Shown here in pieces: positions 15,983-24,936 of a DNA stretch of 35,899 nucleotides. This DNA comes from an uncultured Lentisphaerota bacterium. Its GTDB lineage: Bacteria; Verrucomicrobiota; Lentisphaeria; Oligosphaerales; CAITYL01. The stretch lies in the NCBI GenBank assembly GCA_903896595.1, contig CAITYL010000149.1, forward strand, positions 1-35,899, read 5' to 3'. Within the stretch, counting starts at the first letter, position 1, and each line of letters begins with the position of its first letter. A model generated the notes under the pieces. It had not been told where the DNA came from. It did not search any database and saw nothing but the letters and a program-made list of their open reading frames with translations. The position numbers were made by a program, and so were the translations under genes.

Positions 15983-17053
15983 TCAATGCGGTATTGCCCG
16001 AATGGCTGCGGCTCGCTTCTCTAGCGCATTTGCTTCCTTTTCCCTGCCCGTTTTCCTATAGAGCACCGCCAAGTTATTCAGGCTCGTGGCCACATCGGGA
16101 TGATTCGGGCCAAGAGCCTTCTCCCAGATCGCGAGCGAGCGTTTGTAGAGCGGTTCAGCCTGTGCGTACTGCTTTTGCGCGTCATACAGCCCGGCCAAGT
16201 TATTCAGGCTTACGGCCACATCAGGATGATCTGGGCCAAGGGTCCTTTCCCTAATCGCCAGCGACTGTTTATAGAGCGGCTCCGCTTGTGCGTAAAGGCC
16301 TTGATCGTCGTACAGCGCCGCCAGGTTATTCAGATTCGTAGCCACCTCGGGATGCCCCGGACCGTGGGCTTTCTCTTCAATCGCCAACGCACGCCTATAG
16401 AGTGGCTCGGCCAGCGCGTACTGCATCTGGGAACAGTACAGCACCCCAAGGTTATTCAGGCACGTAGCCACCTCGGGATGATCCGGGCCGAATGCCTTCT
16501 CCTTGATCGCCAGCGCACGCTTGTAGAGCGGCTCGGCCAGCGCATACTTCCTTTGGTTTTTGTACAACGCAGCAAGGTTATTCAAGCCTATGGCCACGGA
16601 GGGATGATCTGGACCTAATGACGTCTCCTTGATCACCAGTGCGCGCCTGTAGAGCGGCTCGGCCAGCGCGTACTGCCCTTGAGTGTCGTACAGCACCGCC
16701 AAGTTGTTCAGGCTCAAAGCCACATTGGGATGATCCGGGCCGAGAGTCTTTTCCTTGATCGCTAGTGCGCGCCTGTAGAGCGGCTCGGCCAGCGCGTACT
16801 GCCCTTGGTTTTTGTACAATGCCGCAAGGTTATTCAGGCTCGCGGCCACCGCAAGAGGATCCGGATTCTCTGATTGCCCGGCAACTTGAAGCGCCTTCTT
16901 CGCCACAACAATGGCACGGTCATAGTGCCCCTGCTGCTGGAGTGACATGGCTTCGTCGGTAAGTGTCTTCCATTCGATTCCTTGTGCATGGACTGTCATA
17001 CCCGTGCTGAATGCCAGTAGAAACAGCAACAATCCGGCCAGGCGTCTTTTCAT
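15983..17053 (-). CDS. Secreted tetratricopeptide-repeat protein
   Basis: About 356 residues. The start is ATG at 17053, because it opens a clear signal peptide (MKRRLAGLLLFLLAFSTGM, cleaved near VHAQ) and has AAGGA eight bases upstream; a longer frame to 17134 would overlap the MORN gene. Seven 42-residue TPR repeats of the kinesin-light-chain type follow, each with LNNLA-LY and AEPLY-RALAI and joined by LGPDHP-VA. Such repeats form a protein-binding superhelix. Successive repeats are highly alike, so recent internal duplication is likely. It lies 77 bases downstream of the MORN gene on the same strand. Partners are unknown. Confidence 0.88.
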   Translation of the reverse strand: MKRRLAGLLLFLLAFSTGMTVHAQGIEWKTLTDEAMSLQQQGHYDRAIVVAKKALQVAGQSENPDPLAVAASLNNLAALYKNQGQYALAEPLYRRALAIKEKTLGPDHPNVALSLNNLAVLYDTQGQYALAEPLYRRALVIKETSLGPDHPSVAIGLNNLAALYKNQRKYALAEPLYKRALAIKEKAFGPDHPEVATCLNNLGVLYCSQMQYALAEPLYRRALAIEEKAHGPGHPEVATNLNNLAALYDDQGLYAQAEPLYKQSLAIRERTLGPDHPDVAVSLNNLAGLYDAQKQYAQAEPLYKRSLAIWEKALGPNHPDVATSLNNLAVLYRKTGREKEANALEKRAAAIRAIPH

Positions 17054-17130
17054 ACCCAATATCCTTACATAAAACCAAGATGGATTATTCCGAAGGTTTT
17101 CCACTTTAACTATTCTAGAATTAGTTAGAA

Positions 17131-18666
17131 TCACCTGGGGATGTGTTTCCCATCCTTGAATTCCCCGACGTATTTCTGTCCGGATGGTAAAGTCAACGTC
17201 CCATTACCATTCATCTTGTCGTCTTTAAATTCCCCAACGTACTTCCGCCCGTCCAGCCAAGTATATGTTCCTTGTCCACATTTTTTATTATCCTTGAATT
17301 CCCCAACGTACTTTGCCCCGCTTGGAAAAGTTAGCGTTCCTTGGCCATCCTTTTTGTCATCCTTGAATTTCCCGACGTATTTTTCCCCGTTTGGGAAAGT
17401 TAGTGTTCCTTGGCCATTTTGCTTGCCATCCTTCCATTCCCCGACGTACTTTTCCCCGTTCTGTAAAGTAAATGTTCCTTGGCCATTTTCCTTGCCATCC
17501 TTGAAGTTACCGACGTACTTCGTCCCGTCCGGAAACGTCCGCGTTCCTTGGCCACTCAGCTTGCCATCCTTGAATTCCCCGGCGTACTTTGCCCCGTCCG
17601 GAAACGTCCACGTTCCTTGGCCATTTTGCTTGCCATCCTTCCATTCCCCGACGTACTTCAACCCGTTTGGAAAAGTCAATTTTCCTTGGCCATCCATTTT
17701 GTTATCCTTCCATTCCCCAACGTACTTTTCCCCGTCCGGCAAAGTTTTTGTTCCTTGGCCATTGAACTTGCCATCCTTGAATTCCCCGACGTACTTTTCC
17801 CCGCTTGAAAAGGTAGATGTTCCTTGGCCATTCGGCTTGCCATCCTTGAATTCCCCAACGTATTTATCCCCGTTCGTATAAGTATATGTTCCTTGGCCAT
17901 TGAACTCGCCATCCTTCCATTCCCCGACGTACCTTCCCCCGTTCGGCAAAGTCAATGTTCCTTGGCCATTTTGCTTACCATCCTTCCATTCCCCGACGTA
18001 CTTCTCCCCGTTCGGCAACGTCAGTGTTCCTTGGCCATCCATTTTGCCATCTTTAAACTCTCCTATTTCTTTTTGCCCAGAGGGGAACGTGAATGTTCCA
18101 TGACTATTGAAATTACCATCCTTGAATTGGCCCACGTATTTTTGTCCTGATGGGAAGGTCAACGTCCCGTTCCCATTGTACTTGCCATCCTTAAACTCGC
18201 CAATATACTTCGCCCCGTCAGGCAAAGTCATTATACCCTGGCCATTTTCGGCACAATCCTTGTATTCTCCAATGTATTTTTCACCGTTTAAAAACGTCAT
18301 TATCCCTTGCCCATTTGAAAATCCGTCCTTGAATTCACCAACGTACTTCATACCGTTGGCAAAAAGTTGCGTCCCATTCCCATTAGACTTGCCATCCGTG
18401 AATTCACCGACGTACTTCTGACCATTCGGCAAAGTCAACGTCCCATTGCCATTGAACCGGCCGTCTTTTAGTTCACCGGCGTATTTAGATCCATCGGGAA
18501 AAACCACCGTTCCATTCCCATTGGGCTTGCCATCTTTTAAGTCGCCGACGTATTTCAATCCGCCCGGCAACATTAGCGTTTCTTGGCCAACTGAGACTAA
18601 ACAGGAAAGGAAAAACATCCAAAACAAAAGCACATACCGTGAAAATATCTGTGACTTTACCTTCAC
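17131..18666 (-). CDS. MORN-repeat protein, 20 repeats
   Basis: About 511 residues from GTG at 18666, preferred because AGGGA lies six bases upstream and it directly opens a signal peptide (VKVKSQIFSRYVLLFWMFF). The frame continues up to an ATG at 18735 that lacks a ribosome site. Twenty full 23-residue MORN repeats and one partial follow, with the pattern KYVGEFKDGK-NGQGTLTFPNG. MORN repeats form elongated beta sheets and in bacteria are found in envelope or secreted proteins of uncertain role. Repeat 8 (KEIGEF) lacks the Tyr and repeat 5 has an odd Cys. The 69-base DNA unit makes copy number prone to change. The TPR gene follows, so the pair may act together outside the cytoplasm. Confidence 0.9.
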   Translation of the reverse strand: MKVKSQIFSRYVLLFWMFFLSCLVSVGQETLMLPGGLKYVGDLKDGKPNGNGTVVFPDGSKYAGELKDGRFNGNGTLTLPNGQKYVGEFTDGKSNGNGTQLFANGMKYVGEFKDGFSNGQGIMTFLNGEKYIGEYKDCAENGQGIMTLPDGAKYIGEFKDGKYNGNGTLTFPSGQKYVGQFKDGNFNSHGTFTFPSGQKEIGEFKDGKMDGQGTLTLPNGEKYVGEWKDGKQNGQGTLTLPNGGRYVGEWKDGEFNGQGTYTYTNGDKYVGEFKDGKPNGQGTSTFSSGEKYVGEFKDGKFNGQGTKTLPDGEKYVGEWKDNKMDGQGKLTFPNGLKYVGEWKDGKQNGQGTWTFPDGAKYAGEFKDGKLSGQGTRTFPDGTKYVGNFKDGKENGQGTFTLQNGEKYVGEWKDGKQNGQGTLTFPNGEKYVGKFKDDKKDGQGTLTFPSGAKYVGEFKDNKKCGQGTYTWLDGRKYVGEFKDDKMNGNGTLTLPSGQKYVGEFKDGKHIPR

Positions 18667-18787
18667 TTGACGTCCCTGCTGTGCTGATTGCTCCGTCTGC
18701 TTTTTACAAAAAACTAACATAAATCTTGATCTCATGAGTTTCTAACATTCTGAAATTTGAAACCAGCGGGAAAGATGCGGAAGTGGG

Positions 18788-19381
18788 TTAAGGAGGGCAT
18801 GGCTTACTGAATATCCAAAAGTTACAAGCCCCAATTAAAATAATTGTTCCTATCCAAAGGATCAACGAAAAATCATCAATATCTATAGTATTGACAACTT
18901 TAAATATAATAAAAGCAAGCAAAACCGATCCAGTTAATGAAACAATAATTCGTTGTGCCAAGTTAAGGCAAGATCGCCATAATTCCATCTTTATAAATAT
19001 TTTTGAAACTATAACCCCAATACGTTTTACTAAACTCAGTGAGGCTGGTGATGTTGTTTTAATTTTTGGGGGAATTGGCTTGCGAAACAACCATATTACA
19101 ATCAGTGTTAATGGATAAAAAATAATCATGGTATAACCAGCCGCAAACATAGCTGTAACCGCATGATATACAGACAGGGGGCCATTAGTAAAGAAAAGAA
19201 CCATCCAAAATGGCCATGCAAATAGAAAGGCGACCACAAGGGATATTTTGTCTAATCTACTTCCCTTTTTATAAACAACATAAACCATGATTAACGACGC
19301 GATGAAAAGTCCGCGCATCGTCGAGTTCATGTACATATCTGACGGGTGTTCTAAAAAATCAAACATAGTCACATAGTTCAT
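18788..19381 (-). CDS. Hypothetical integral membrane protein
   Basis: A 197-residue AT-rich gene with a good ribosome site (AAGGA, six bases before the ATG). About five hydrophobic segments are visible: FIASLIMVYVVY, VAFLFAWPFWMVLFF, YTMIIFYPLTLIVIWLF, SVLLAFIIFKVV and LILWIGTIILIGACNFWIF. The loops are Lys-rich. No family is recognised. It is one of four small minus-strand genes in a lower-GC block. Confidence 0.7.
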   Translation of the reverse strand: MNYVTMFDFLEHPSDMYMNSTMRGLFIASLIMVYVVYKKGSRLDKISLVVAFLFAWPFWMVLFFTNGPLSVYHAVTAMFAAGYTMIIFYPLTLIVIWLFRKPIPPKIKTTSPASLSLVKRIGVIVSKIFIKMELWRSCLNLAQRIIVSLTGSVLLAFIIFKVVNTIDIDDFSLILWIGTIILIGACNFWIFSKPCPP

Positions 19382-19417
19382 CCTTTTATAGAATCATACA
19401 AAATTTCATACAACAGC

Positions 19418-19456
19418 AACCGTCCGCAAAAAATGAACGCCGTTGCGGGATCGGTT
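19418..19456 (-). promoter_or_regulatory. Two-part stem-loop at the end of the 19455 gene
   Basis: AACCG and CCGCAA (19418-19429) pair with TTGCGG and CGGTT (19443-19456), with a bulge between the two stems. The stop codon of the 19455 gene lies in GCCTAAC at its edge. The two-box shape recalls an integron attC site, but the far box (GTTGCTG on the minus strand) does not match GTTRRRY. A terminator-like hairpin is the safer reading. Confidence 0.4.
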
Positions 19457-20027
19457 AGGCGTAGTTAATGAGCGCTCTGTACGTTACAAACAGGCCCCAT
19501 ACGAATAATCCGTAGGATGTTATCACCAATAGCATAGACACAACATTTAGCACACGCCCAATTTTTTTGGCAAAATTACGTGGCGATGCATAGAACCATT
19601 GTGAGAGGTATGTGCAACCAGAGGTGACAGCAATGACCAACACGCCATAGGCATAAGGAAGTAAACACGTGCCAAACAAAGCCACTTTATCAACCTTAAA
19701 CTGAGCAAGATGTCCAATAAAAGCCAATAGTGCTATGGCCGCACCACCGTTTAATAAAAATGATGACTTTATGGCGTTTTGTCCGGCATACATGACTGAT
19801 CGAAACATCTCAAGTTCGCTAGCGTAACAGTGTTTGTTGGTTTCAATCCAATTTTGAAGGTCAGCCTTATGCCTTTCGACTTGGATGGGTGTAAGCTCCT
19901 GGTCATTGGAATTTTCGACATCGTGCAGATAGTCAATTAGTTTGTCGCAGTAAATGGCCGCTGTACCTTTCGATTTTATATCCTCAATTTTAGCTATCAT
20001 CTGTGTAGCAAGATTTTTATTTTTCAT
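19455..20027 (-). CDS. Hypothetical protein, N-terminal helical domain and C-terminal membrane region
   Basis: 190 residues. Residues 1-75 are charged and probably helical (KIEDIKSKG, VERHKADLQNWIETNKHCY). Membrane segments follow at ~90-112 (SSFLLNGGAAIALLAFIGHL), ~115-140 (VALFGTCLLPYAYGVLVIAV) and ~165-185 (VVSMLLVITSYGLFVWGLFV). The ATG at 20027 has a weak GAAG upstream. No family is recognised. It is AT-rich compared with the flanking genes. Confidence 0.65.
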   Translation of the reverse strand: MKNKNLATQMIAKIEDIKSKGTAAIYCDKLIDYLHDVENSNDQELTPIQVERHKADLQNWIETNKHCYASELEMFRSVMYAGQNAIKSSFLLNGGAAIALLAFIGHLAQFKVDKVALFGTCLLPYAYGVLVIAVTSGCTYLSQWFYASPRNFAKKIGRVLNVVSMLLVITSYGLFVWGLFVTYRALINYA

Positions 20028-20288
20028 TACTTATCTTCACATTAGTTTAGTGTGCAGATTTGTTTTTTACGAGGGGGGCGAACCGTGGAAAACATCGAGA
20101 AGCTTAGCGCATTCGCGCGTGCCAGCCAACCGACCTGGATTTGGGCGGCATTACTTTCGGCCCGTGCCTCGGTTAGGGTAGAGTTTGGCATGGTGTTGTC
20201 CGTTTTCCTGCATGAGGCTACAATTCTCGCACGGTTGTCCGCTATGACCACAGCATTCGGCTGTATTCCGTTGTATTTCTGAAAATTA
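20028..20288. other. GC-richer spacer between small genes, no gene supported
   Basis: Both strands stay open here, but neither frame looks like a real protein and neither has a ribosome site. On the minus strand CTAACCGA and TCGGTTGGC could pair across ~45 bases, much like the stem-loop at 19418. It differs in composition from the AT-rich genes on both sides. Confidence 0.35.
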
Positions 20289-20831
20289 TTACCGATCAAT
20301 GGATCTAAAAAATGGCACGACAAACGATCCAGGATACGTTTTTGATGGACCTCCGGAATAGAGAGACATAACCGATTTCTCTCCATAAAAAATTTTATTT
20401 TCAAATGTAATTGGTATTCCTTGGAGAGTTTTATAACCGCGAATACTGACCATCTTGCCAATCTTGGTATTTTCTACAAGAACAGTAGGTGCTGTCCATC
20501 CGTCGTTTTTAGTATAGTCAATGGCTCCATCTGTTAAACTTTTATCACTAGAAAAATTTAACGAATTGGGAAGTTTAGGAGTAAATTCTGCTCGGATAAA
20601 GTAACCAGCATCGAGAAAAATCAATTCAGCCCGTGTTATAATAATACGTTGACCTGTCGTAGTTTCTGCGGTTATTTCAGTGATAACAGGGCGTTTAGGA
20701 AAATAAACATAAAGTTCACATCCGTCGGGCTGGAACTTAAATGGTTGTTCTTGATTTTTTGCATGGCTGTAGGCGTAATATATTGCCAATAACAATAATA
20801 TAACAATGGCTGATGTGAATATTTTTTTCAA
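20289..20831 (-). CDS. Hypothetical membrane-anchored or secreted protein
   Basis: 180 residues from a TTG start with AGAGG nine bases upstream. Residues 1-22 form a signal peptide or anchor (MKKIFTSAIVILLLLAIYYA). The rest is predicted beta-rich and lies outside the membrane (CELYVYFPKRPVITEITAET, YFIRAEFTPKLPNSLNF, YGEKSVMSLYSGG). No family is recognised. It is AT-rich like its neighbours. Confidence 0.65.
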   Translation of the reverse strand: MKKIFTSAIVILLLLAIYYAYSHAKNQEQPFKFQPDGCELYVYFPKRPVITEITAETTTGQRIIITRAELIFLDAGYFIRAEFTPKLPNSLNFSSDKSLTDGAIDYTKNDGWTAPTVLVENTKIGKMVSIRGYKTLQGIPITFENKIFYGEKSVMSLYSGGPSKTYPGSFVVPFFRSIDR

Positions 20832-20906
20832 TGTAAATATCCTCTTCTTGTAAAACTAAAATCTCATTATTGTAAGCCATTGGGGCCAGCAAAGATGCGC
20901 AAGCGT

Positions 20907-21161
20907 TTAGTGCGTTGCATTGGCAAAGGTGTAACGCTTTCGGACATCAATGTGGGTGCTTTTTACCGTGACTTCCACCGTGTGTTCGGGAGACCTGATA
21001 ATGCATTTGCCGGCGGCGTGTTCCACGAAATAGCCAGCTTTGTTGGCCGCACGCGCCGCCTTGCGTGTTGCTTTTCGCGCCAAGATGGCAACGCGGCTGA
21101 CATCGTCATCAAAATCAATTTTATCGACGTTTGGTTCGACTTTCATGGCCGTTTGTTCCAT
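20907..21161 (-). CDS. Small hypothetical protein
   Basis: About 84 residues from ATG 21161; a TTG at 21179 or an ATG at 21146 (MKVEPNVDKI) are other possible starts and none has a strong ribosome site. The middle is a basic Ala-rich helix (ILARKATRKAARAANKAGYF) followed by a beta-like part (KCIIRSPEHTVEVTVKSTHI). No family is recognised. It is divergent from the helicase gene at 21295. Confidence 0.45.
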   Translation of the reverse strand: MEQTAMKVEPNVDKIDFDDDVSRVAILARKATRKAARAANKAGYFVEHAAGKCIIRSPEHTVEVTVKSTHIDVRKRYTFANATH

Positions 21162-21294
21162 AAACCCGGATAAGGACAACCCTCACCCCCGTCGTTCCTA
21201 ATTCTAGCATACCGAGAGCTGGATGCCAACTCCACGCCTGTGGAGCTTGTCCGCTTTCCTTGAATTGGGAATAGGCGGGATATGTTGTGCGGCC

Positions 21295-24200
21295 ATGGAT
21301 TCCTCGCTCACCCATCCCGAGACCCCGCCGGACTGGCTGGAACAGTGGCCGGACGAGACGGCGCTGAAGACGCAGTTTCCGCCGCGCCTGCGTGAAATGG
21401 CCTGGCGCGCGACGCGCAACACGCCGCCGCGCGCCCTGGCCTGGACCGCGGATGCGCTGACCTGCATGTTCGGCGTGCAACGGGTGACCTGGCGCTGGCG
21501 CGATGGCGACTGGCGCCGGAGCTGCACCTGCGGGTATGTCAACGACTGCTGTGTGCATGCCTGGGCGGTGGCGCGGCTGTTCACGGAAATTGTCCGGGAG
21601 CGCGGGTGGCGCCGGGGGGCCGCTGCCATTCCCATTCTGCCGCCCGCCCGCCCGCTGGACTCCCTGTTGGATGAGGTGCCGCGGGCGGCCCCGCCGCCGC
21701 CGCCAGTCATGCGCCGCCCGGTTCCCGTGACCTCCGGTTCCTTTTTCATTGGGACGGAACCGGCCCGGGCGCGCCCGCCAGCGCTGGCGTCCACGCCGGT
21801 GCAACCCGCCCTGTTTTTCACGGACGGGGCAGTGGCCCGCCCCGCCTTGCCGCTGCCGTTGTCGGCGAAGCTGGAAGTGGAGGCCGACTTTCATCATGAG
21901 CCGGGCGCGGTGACCTTGCGTTTCTATCAGACCGTCAACGCGGAACGGCGGTTGCTGCGCCTGCAACAGTTGCTTAATCTTTGCCTGCGGGTACGTCACA
22001 GCGAGGTGGCGGCACGCGAATGGTCGGAAGACGACCGTTGCTTCCTCGCCTGGCTGGCGCCGCGTCTTGACCGCCGCCTGGTGATGCGTGAAAATTTGCA
22101 GGTACACAAGCTGGCCCGTGACCAGTTCGACGCCTGGTTGGCGGAGTGGCTGACGGTGCCGGGGCGTTTTATCGAGCGTGCCTCGCAGCGGCCGGTGGTG
22201 CTCGCCGGCGCGGCCTCCGCGCTGCATGTTGAGCTGGACGACGAGGCCGACGGCTGGGTGCGGCTGACCGCTGTGGCCACCGCGCCGACCGGGCGGCGGT
22301 TTCCGTTGCATGAATTGTTCGCCGATCTGGCCGCCGGCCGCACCGCGGCCATGGCCGAGGCCGGCCTGGCCGGGTATCAGCCGCCGCTGGGCTGGGACCG
22401 GCTGAAGGAGCTGTTCGGGCGCAAGGCGCCGCGGATGCGCCGTGAGCACGTGGCGGAACACCTGCCGGTTCTGCTGGATGGCCGGCTGGACCTGCTGCGC
22501 GGCCCTACGGTCAGCAGTGTGGAGAAGACGGTGCCTCTGACCCTTGAGGTCGCCGCCGATGGCGCCGGCGCCAAGGCGCGCCTGTCCCTGGACGGGCTGA
22601 CGCTGACGCCGGAACGGCTGCCGGCGGCGGCCATCCTCGACGCCGCGCCTGACGGGGCGGGCTGGGTGGTGACGCGCCTGGTCTCCCCCGAACTGTCGGC
22701 GGTGCGCGGCTGGCTGGTGACGGCCGACGCCAAACCCGATGCGGAGGGCTGGTGGCGGGTGCCGGGCACCGCGGTGGCGATGGGGCGCCTGGCCGAAGGC
22801 TGGAACGGACTCCCCAGCACGCTCGAACGGTGCGTCACCCCCGAGCTGGCGGGCTTGTTTGGTCCGGCCATTGTGGTGGCGCCCTCCCTGCGTTTGCGGG
22901 ACGGGGATGCCTTTGTGGATCTGGCCGTGGAATGGCGCGCCAACGGTCTGGCGCTGGGCGACGACGAGGTGCGGGTGGCGCTCAAGACGGAGCGGACGCT
23001 GATCCGGGCCCGCGCCGGCGGCTGGCTGAAGTTGGACCTGACGGAATTGAAGGCGGCCCGCGGCCGGCTGGCGGACGCCGGCCTTGACGAGGCCGAGCTG
23101 GCCAGCGAGGGCGCCCGCCTGTTCCGCCCGGAAGCGGTCCGGCGGCTGGCGCAACTGACGGCCACCGACCTGGTTGCGGTGCTGCCGGACAGCCGGCCGC
23201 TGGCCGAACGCCTGCGCCGGACGCCGCCCCCGTGGTTGCCGGAACTCCCGGAACCGTTCCCCGTCGTGTTGCGCGAATATCAGAAGGACGGCTTTAATTT
23301 TCTCAATGAACGCTGCGCCTGGGGCGTGGGCGCCATTCTGGCCGACGACATGGGGCTCGGCAAGACGCTGCAAGCCCTGGCGCTGCTCGCCGCCCGCGCC
23401 GCCGCCGGCCTGCTGGCCAAAGGCGCGCTGGTGGTCTGTCCCGCCTCGGTGACCAGTGTCTGGCGCGAGCATGCCGCGCGTTTCTGCCCGCGCCTGCGCT
23501 GTGCGGTTTTTGCCGGGACACCCGAAGCGCGCGCCGCCCTGCTGGCCGGCGGCGGCTGGGACCTGCTGGTGGTCAATTACGCCCTGTTGCGCCAGGATGC
23601 GGCCCGCTTTGTGGCCCGCGAGTTTGCGGTTGTCGTGCTGGATGAGGCGCAACAGATCAAGAACCCCGAGGCTCAGGTGGCGCGGGCGGCCCGCGCCCTG
23701 CGCACGGAATGCGTTCTCGCGCTCACCGGCACGCCGCTGGAAAACCGGGCGCTGGACCTGTGGTCAATCATGGAATGCGTCAATCCGCGCTTTTTGGGCG
23801 ACCGCGACCACTTTATCGAACGCTACGAAGTCGGCGCCGACCGGCGCGGCCTGGCCCGGCGGGTGGCCCCGGTGCTCCTGCGCCGGCTCAAGGAACAGGT
23901 GGCCCGCGAACTGCCGCCACGCACGGAAGAGGTGCTGCGCGTCGAACTGGACGACTGGCAGCGCGAGTTCTATGACCGCGAACTGCTCCGGGCCCGCGAG
24001 ATGGTCCGCCGGCAAGGCCCCATCGGCATGCTGGCCGCCCTGACCCGGCTGCGCCAAGTCTGCTGCGATCCCCGCATGCTGCCCGAGTTTCGTTTGGAGG
24101 CTGCCGCAGCCGCGGCCGGCAAAGCGGATGGTGCCGCCGGTTTCGATGACCTGGGCGGCGCGGGCGGCGGCTTGGGCATTCCCAAAGGGGTGACCGCCGC

Positions 24201-24711
24201 CAAGCTCGCCAGTCTGGCGGAACTGGCCGGCGAACTGGCGGGCGAGGGGCATTGCCTGCTGGTGTTCAGCCAGTTCACCCGCTTCCTGGCGCTGGCCGAG
24301 CCCGTGCTCCAGGCCGCCGGCATGCGCACCCTGACCATTACCGGGGCGACCCCGATCCCCGAACGCGAACGGCTGGTGCGCGAGTTCCAGGACGGCACCG
24401 AACCGACCGCCTTCCTGCTCAGCCTCAAGGCCGCCGGCACCGGGCTCACCCTGACCCGCGCCGGCTACGTGGTGATCGCCGACCCGTGGTGGAACCCCGC
24501 CGTTGAACGCCAGGCCATTGACCGCACCCACCGCATCGGTCAGGACAAGCCGGTCATGGCCTACCGCCTGGTGGCGGCCGGCACGATCGAAGAAAAGGTT
24601 CTGGCCCTGCAGCAGGAAAAAGCCGAGCTGTTCCGGGACGTCATCGGCGCCGCCGACGGCGTCGCCGCCCCGCGCCTGACCCCGGAACTGGTCGCGCAAC
24701 TCCTGCAATAA
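21295..24711 (+). CDS. SWIM zinc-finger SNF2-family ATPase/helicase
   Basis: About 1138 residues. ATG 21295 is preferred over an in-frame ATG at 21223, since the upstream 24 residues look unlike this family. A SWIM-type finger CTCGYVNDCCVH (Cys77, Cys79, Cys86, His88) is near the N-terminus. A long middle region follows. The SNF2 core runs from ~660: LREYQKDGFNFLN, Walker A ADDMGLGKT (~683), the DEAQ box (~783), TGTPLENR, then the C-terminal RecA lobe with VFSQFTRF, LKAAGTGLTLT and WWNPAVERQAIDRTHRIGQ. Proteins of this type move along double-stranded DNA and may act in repair or remodelling. Strongly GC-rich. No defence partner genes are adjacent, so a housekeeping-like role is more likely than an anti-phage island. 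Confidence 0.93.
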   Translation: MDSSLTHPETPPDWLEQWPDETALKTQFPPRLREMAWRATRNTPPRALAWTADALTCMFGVQRVTWRWRDGDWRRSCTCGYVNDCCVHAWAVARLFTEIVRERGWRRGAAAIPILPPARPLDSLLDEVPRAAPPPPPVMRRPVPVTSGSFFIGTEPARARPPALASTPVQPALFFTDGAVARPALPLPLSAKLEVEADFHHEPGAVTLRFYQTVNAERRLLRLQQLLNLCLRVRHSEVAAREWSEDDRCFLAWLAPRLDRRLVMRENLQVHKLARDQFDAWLAEWLTVPGRFIERASQRPVVLAGAASALHVELDDEADGWVRLTAVATAPTGRRFPLHELFADLAAGRTAAMAEAGLAGYQPPLGWDRLKELFGRKAPRMRREHVAEHLPVLLDGRLDLLRGPTVSSVEKTVPLTLEVAADGAGAKARLSLDGLTLTPERLPAAAILDAAPDGAGWVVTRLVSPELSAVRGWLVTADAKPDAEGWWRVPGTAVAMGRLAEGWNGLPSTLERCVTPELAGLFGPAIVVAPSLRLRDGDAFVDLAVEWRANGLALGDDEVRVALKTERTLIRARAGGWLKLDLTELKAARGRLADAGLDEAELASEGARLFRPEAVRRLAQLTATDLVAVLPDSRPLAERLRRTPPPWLPELPEPFPVVLREYQKDGFNFLNERCAWGVGAILADDMGLGKTLQALALLAARAAAGLLAKGALVVCPASVTSVWREHAARFCPRLRCAVFAGTPEARAALLAGGGWDLLVVNYALLRQDAARFVAREFAVVVLDEAQQIKNPEAQVARAARALRTECVLALTGTPLENRALDLWSIMECVNPRFLGDRDHFIERYEVGADRRGLARRVAPVLLRRLKEQVARELPPRTEEVLRVELDDWQREFYDRELLRAREMVRRQGPIGMLAALTRLRQVCCDPRMLPEFRLEAAAAAAGKADGAAGFDDLGGAGGGLGIPKGVTAAKLASLAELAGELAGEGHCLLVFSQFTRFLALAEPVLQAAGMRTLTITGATPIPERERLVREFQDGTEPTAFLLSLKAAGTGLTLTRAGYVVIADPWWNPAVERQAIDRTHRIGQDKPVMAYRLVAAGTIEEKVLALQQEKAELFRDVIGAADGVAAPRLTPELVAQLLQ

Positions 24712-24773
24712 CCCACACGCCGGGGTAAAAGCGGAGCAGGGCGGTTGACGGTGGTTGGGCGCCGGGGGGAATG

Positions 24774-24919
24774 TGGTTTTTTAGGACCTTTGGGACTCTT
24801 ATGACCCTTGGGACCCTTGGGACTGGCCATGGCTGGTTTCCACCGGCGTCCCAATGGTCGCAAGCGTCCTAAGGGTCCCAATGGTCCTAATCTTCTTGCC
24901 GGCACCTTGCACTGCACCA
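24774..24919. repeat. ~145-bp GGGAC-type repeat, copy 1
   Basis: Built of ~9-base GGGACTCTT/GGGACCCTT units on the left, and their inverse (GTCCCAATGG, GTCCTAA) on the right around CTGGTTTCCACCGGCG. It can fold on itself. It is about 90% identical to 27173-27316 in the same orientation. Both copies end GGCACCTTGCAC-GCACC. It lies between convergent gene ends. Confidence 0.8.
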
Positions 24920-24936
24920 CGGCGGGGGGCAATGGT

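Noticed and set aside
17131..18666. Long + strand open frames across the MORN gene
   Set aside because: They mirror the 23-residue period of the minus-strand MORN repeats and are shadows of it.
20042..20461. 139-residue minus-strand frame overlapping the end of the 20289 gene
   Set aside because: It overlaps a better gene in another frame, has no ribosome site, and its open part lies in the GC-richer spacer.
21295..24711. SNF2 helicase as part of a DISARM-like or other anti-phage island
   Set aside because: No methylase, nuclease, phospholipase or other known defence partner is adjacent, and the SWIM-SNF2 type is common as a stand-alone gene.
24774..24919. Collagen-like or GPxGPx peptide encoded in the GGGAC repeats
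   Set aside because: The open frames come from the 9-base period, lack start signals and fall between convergent genes.
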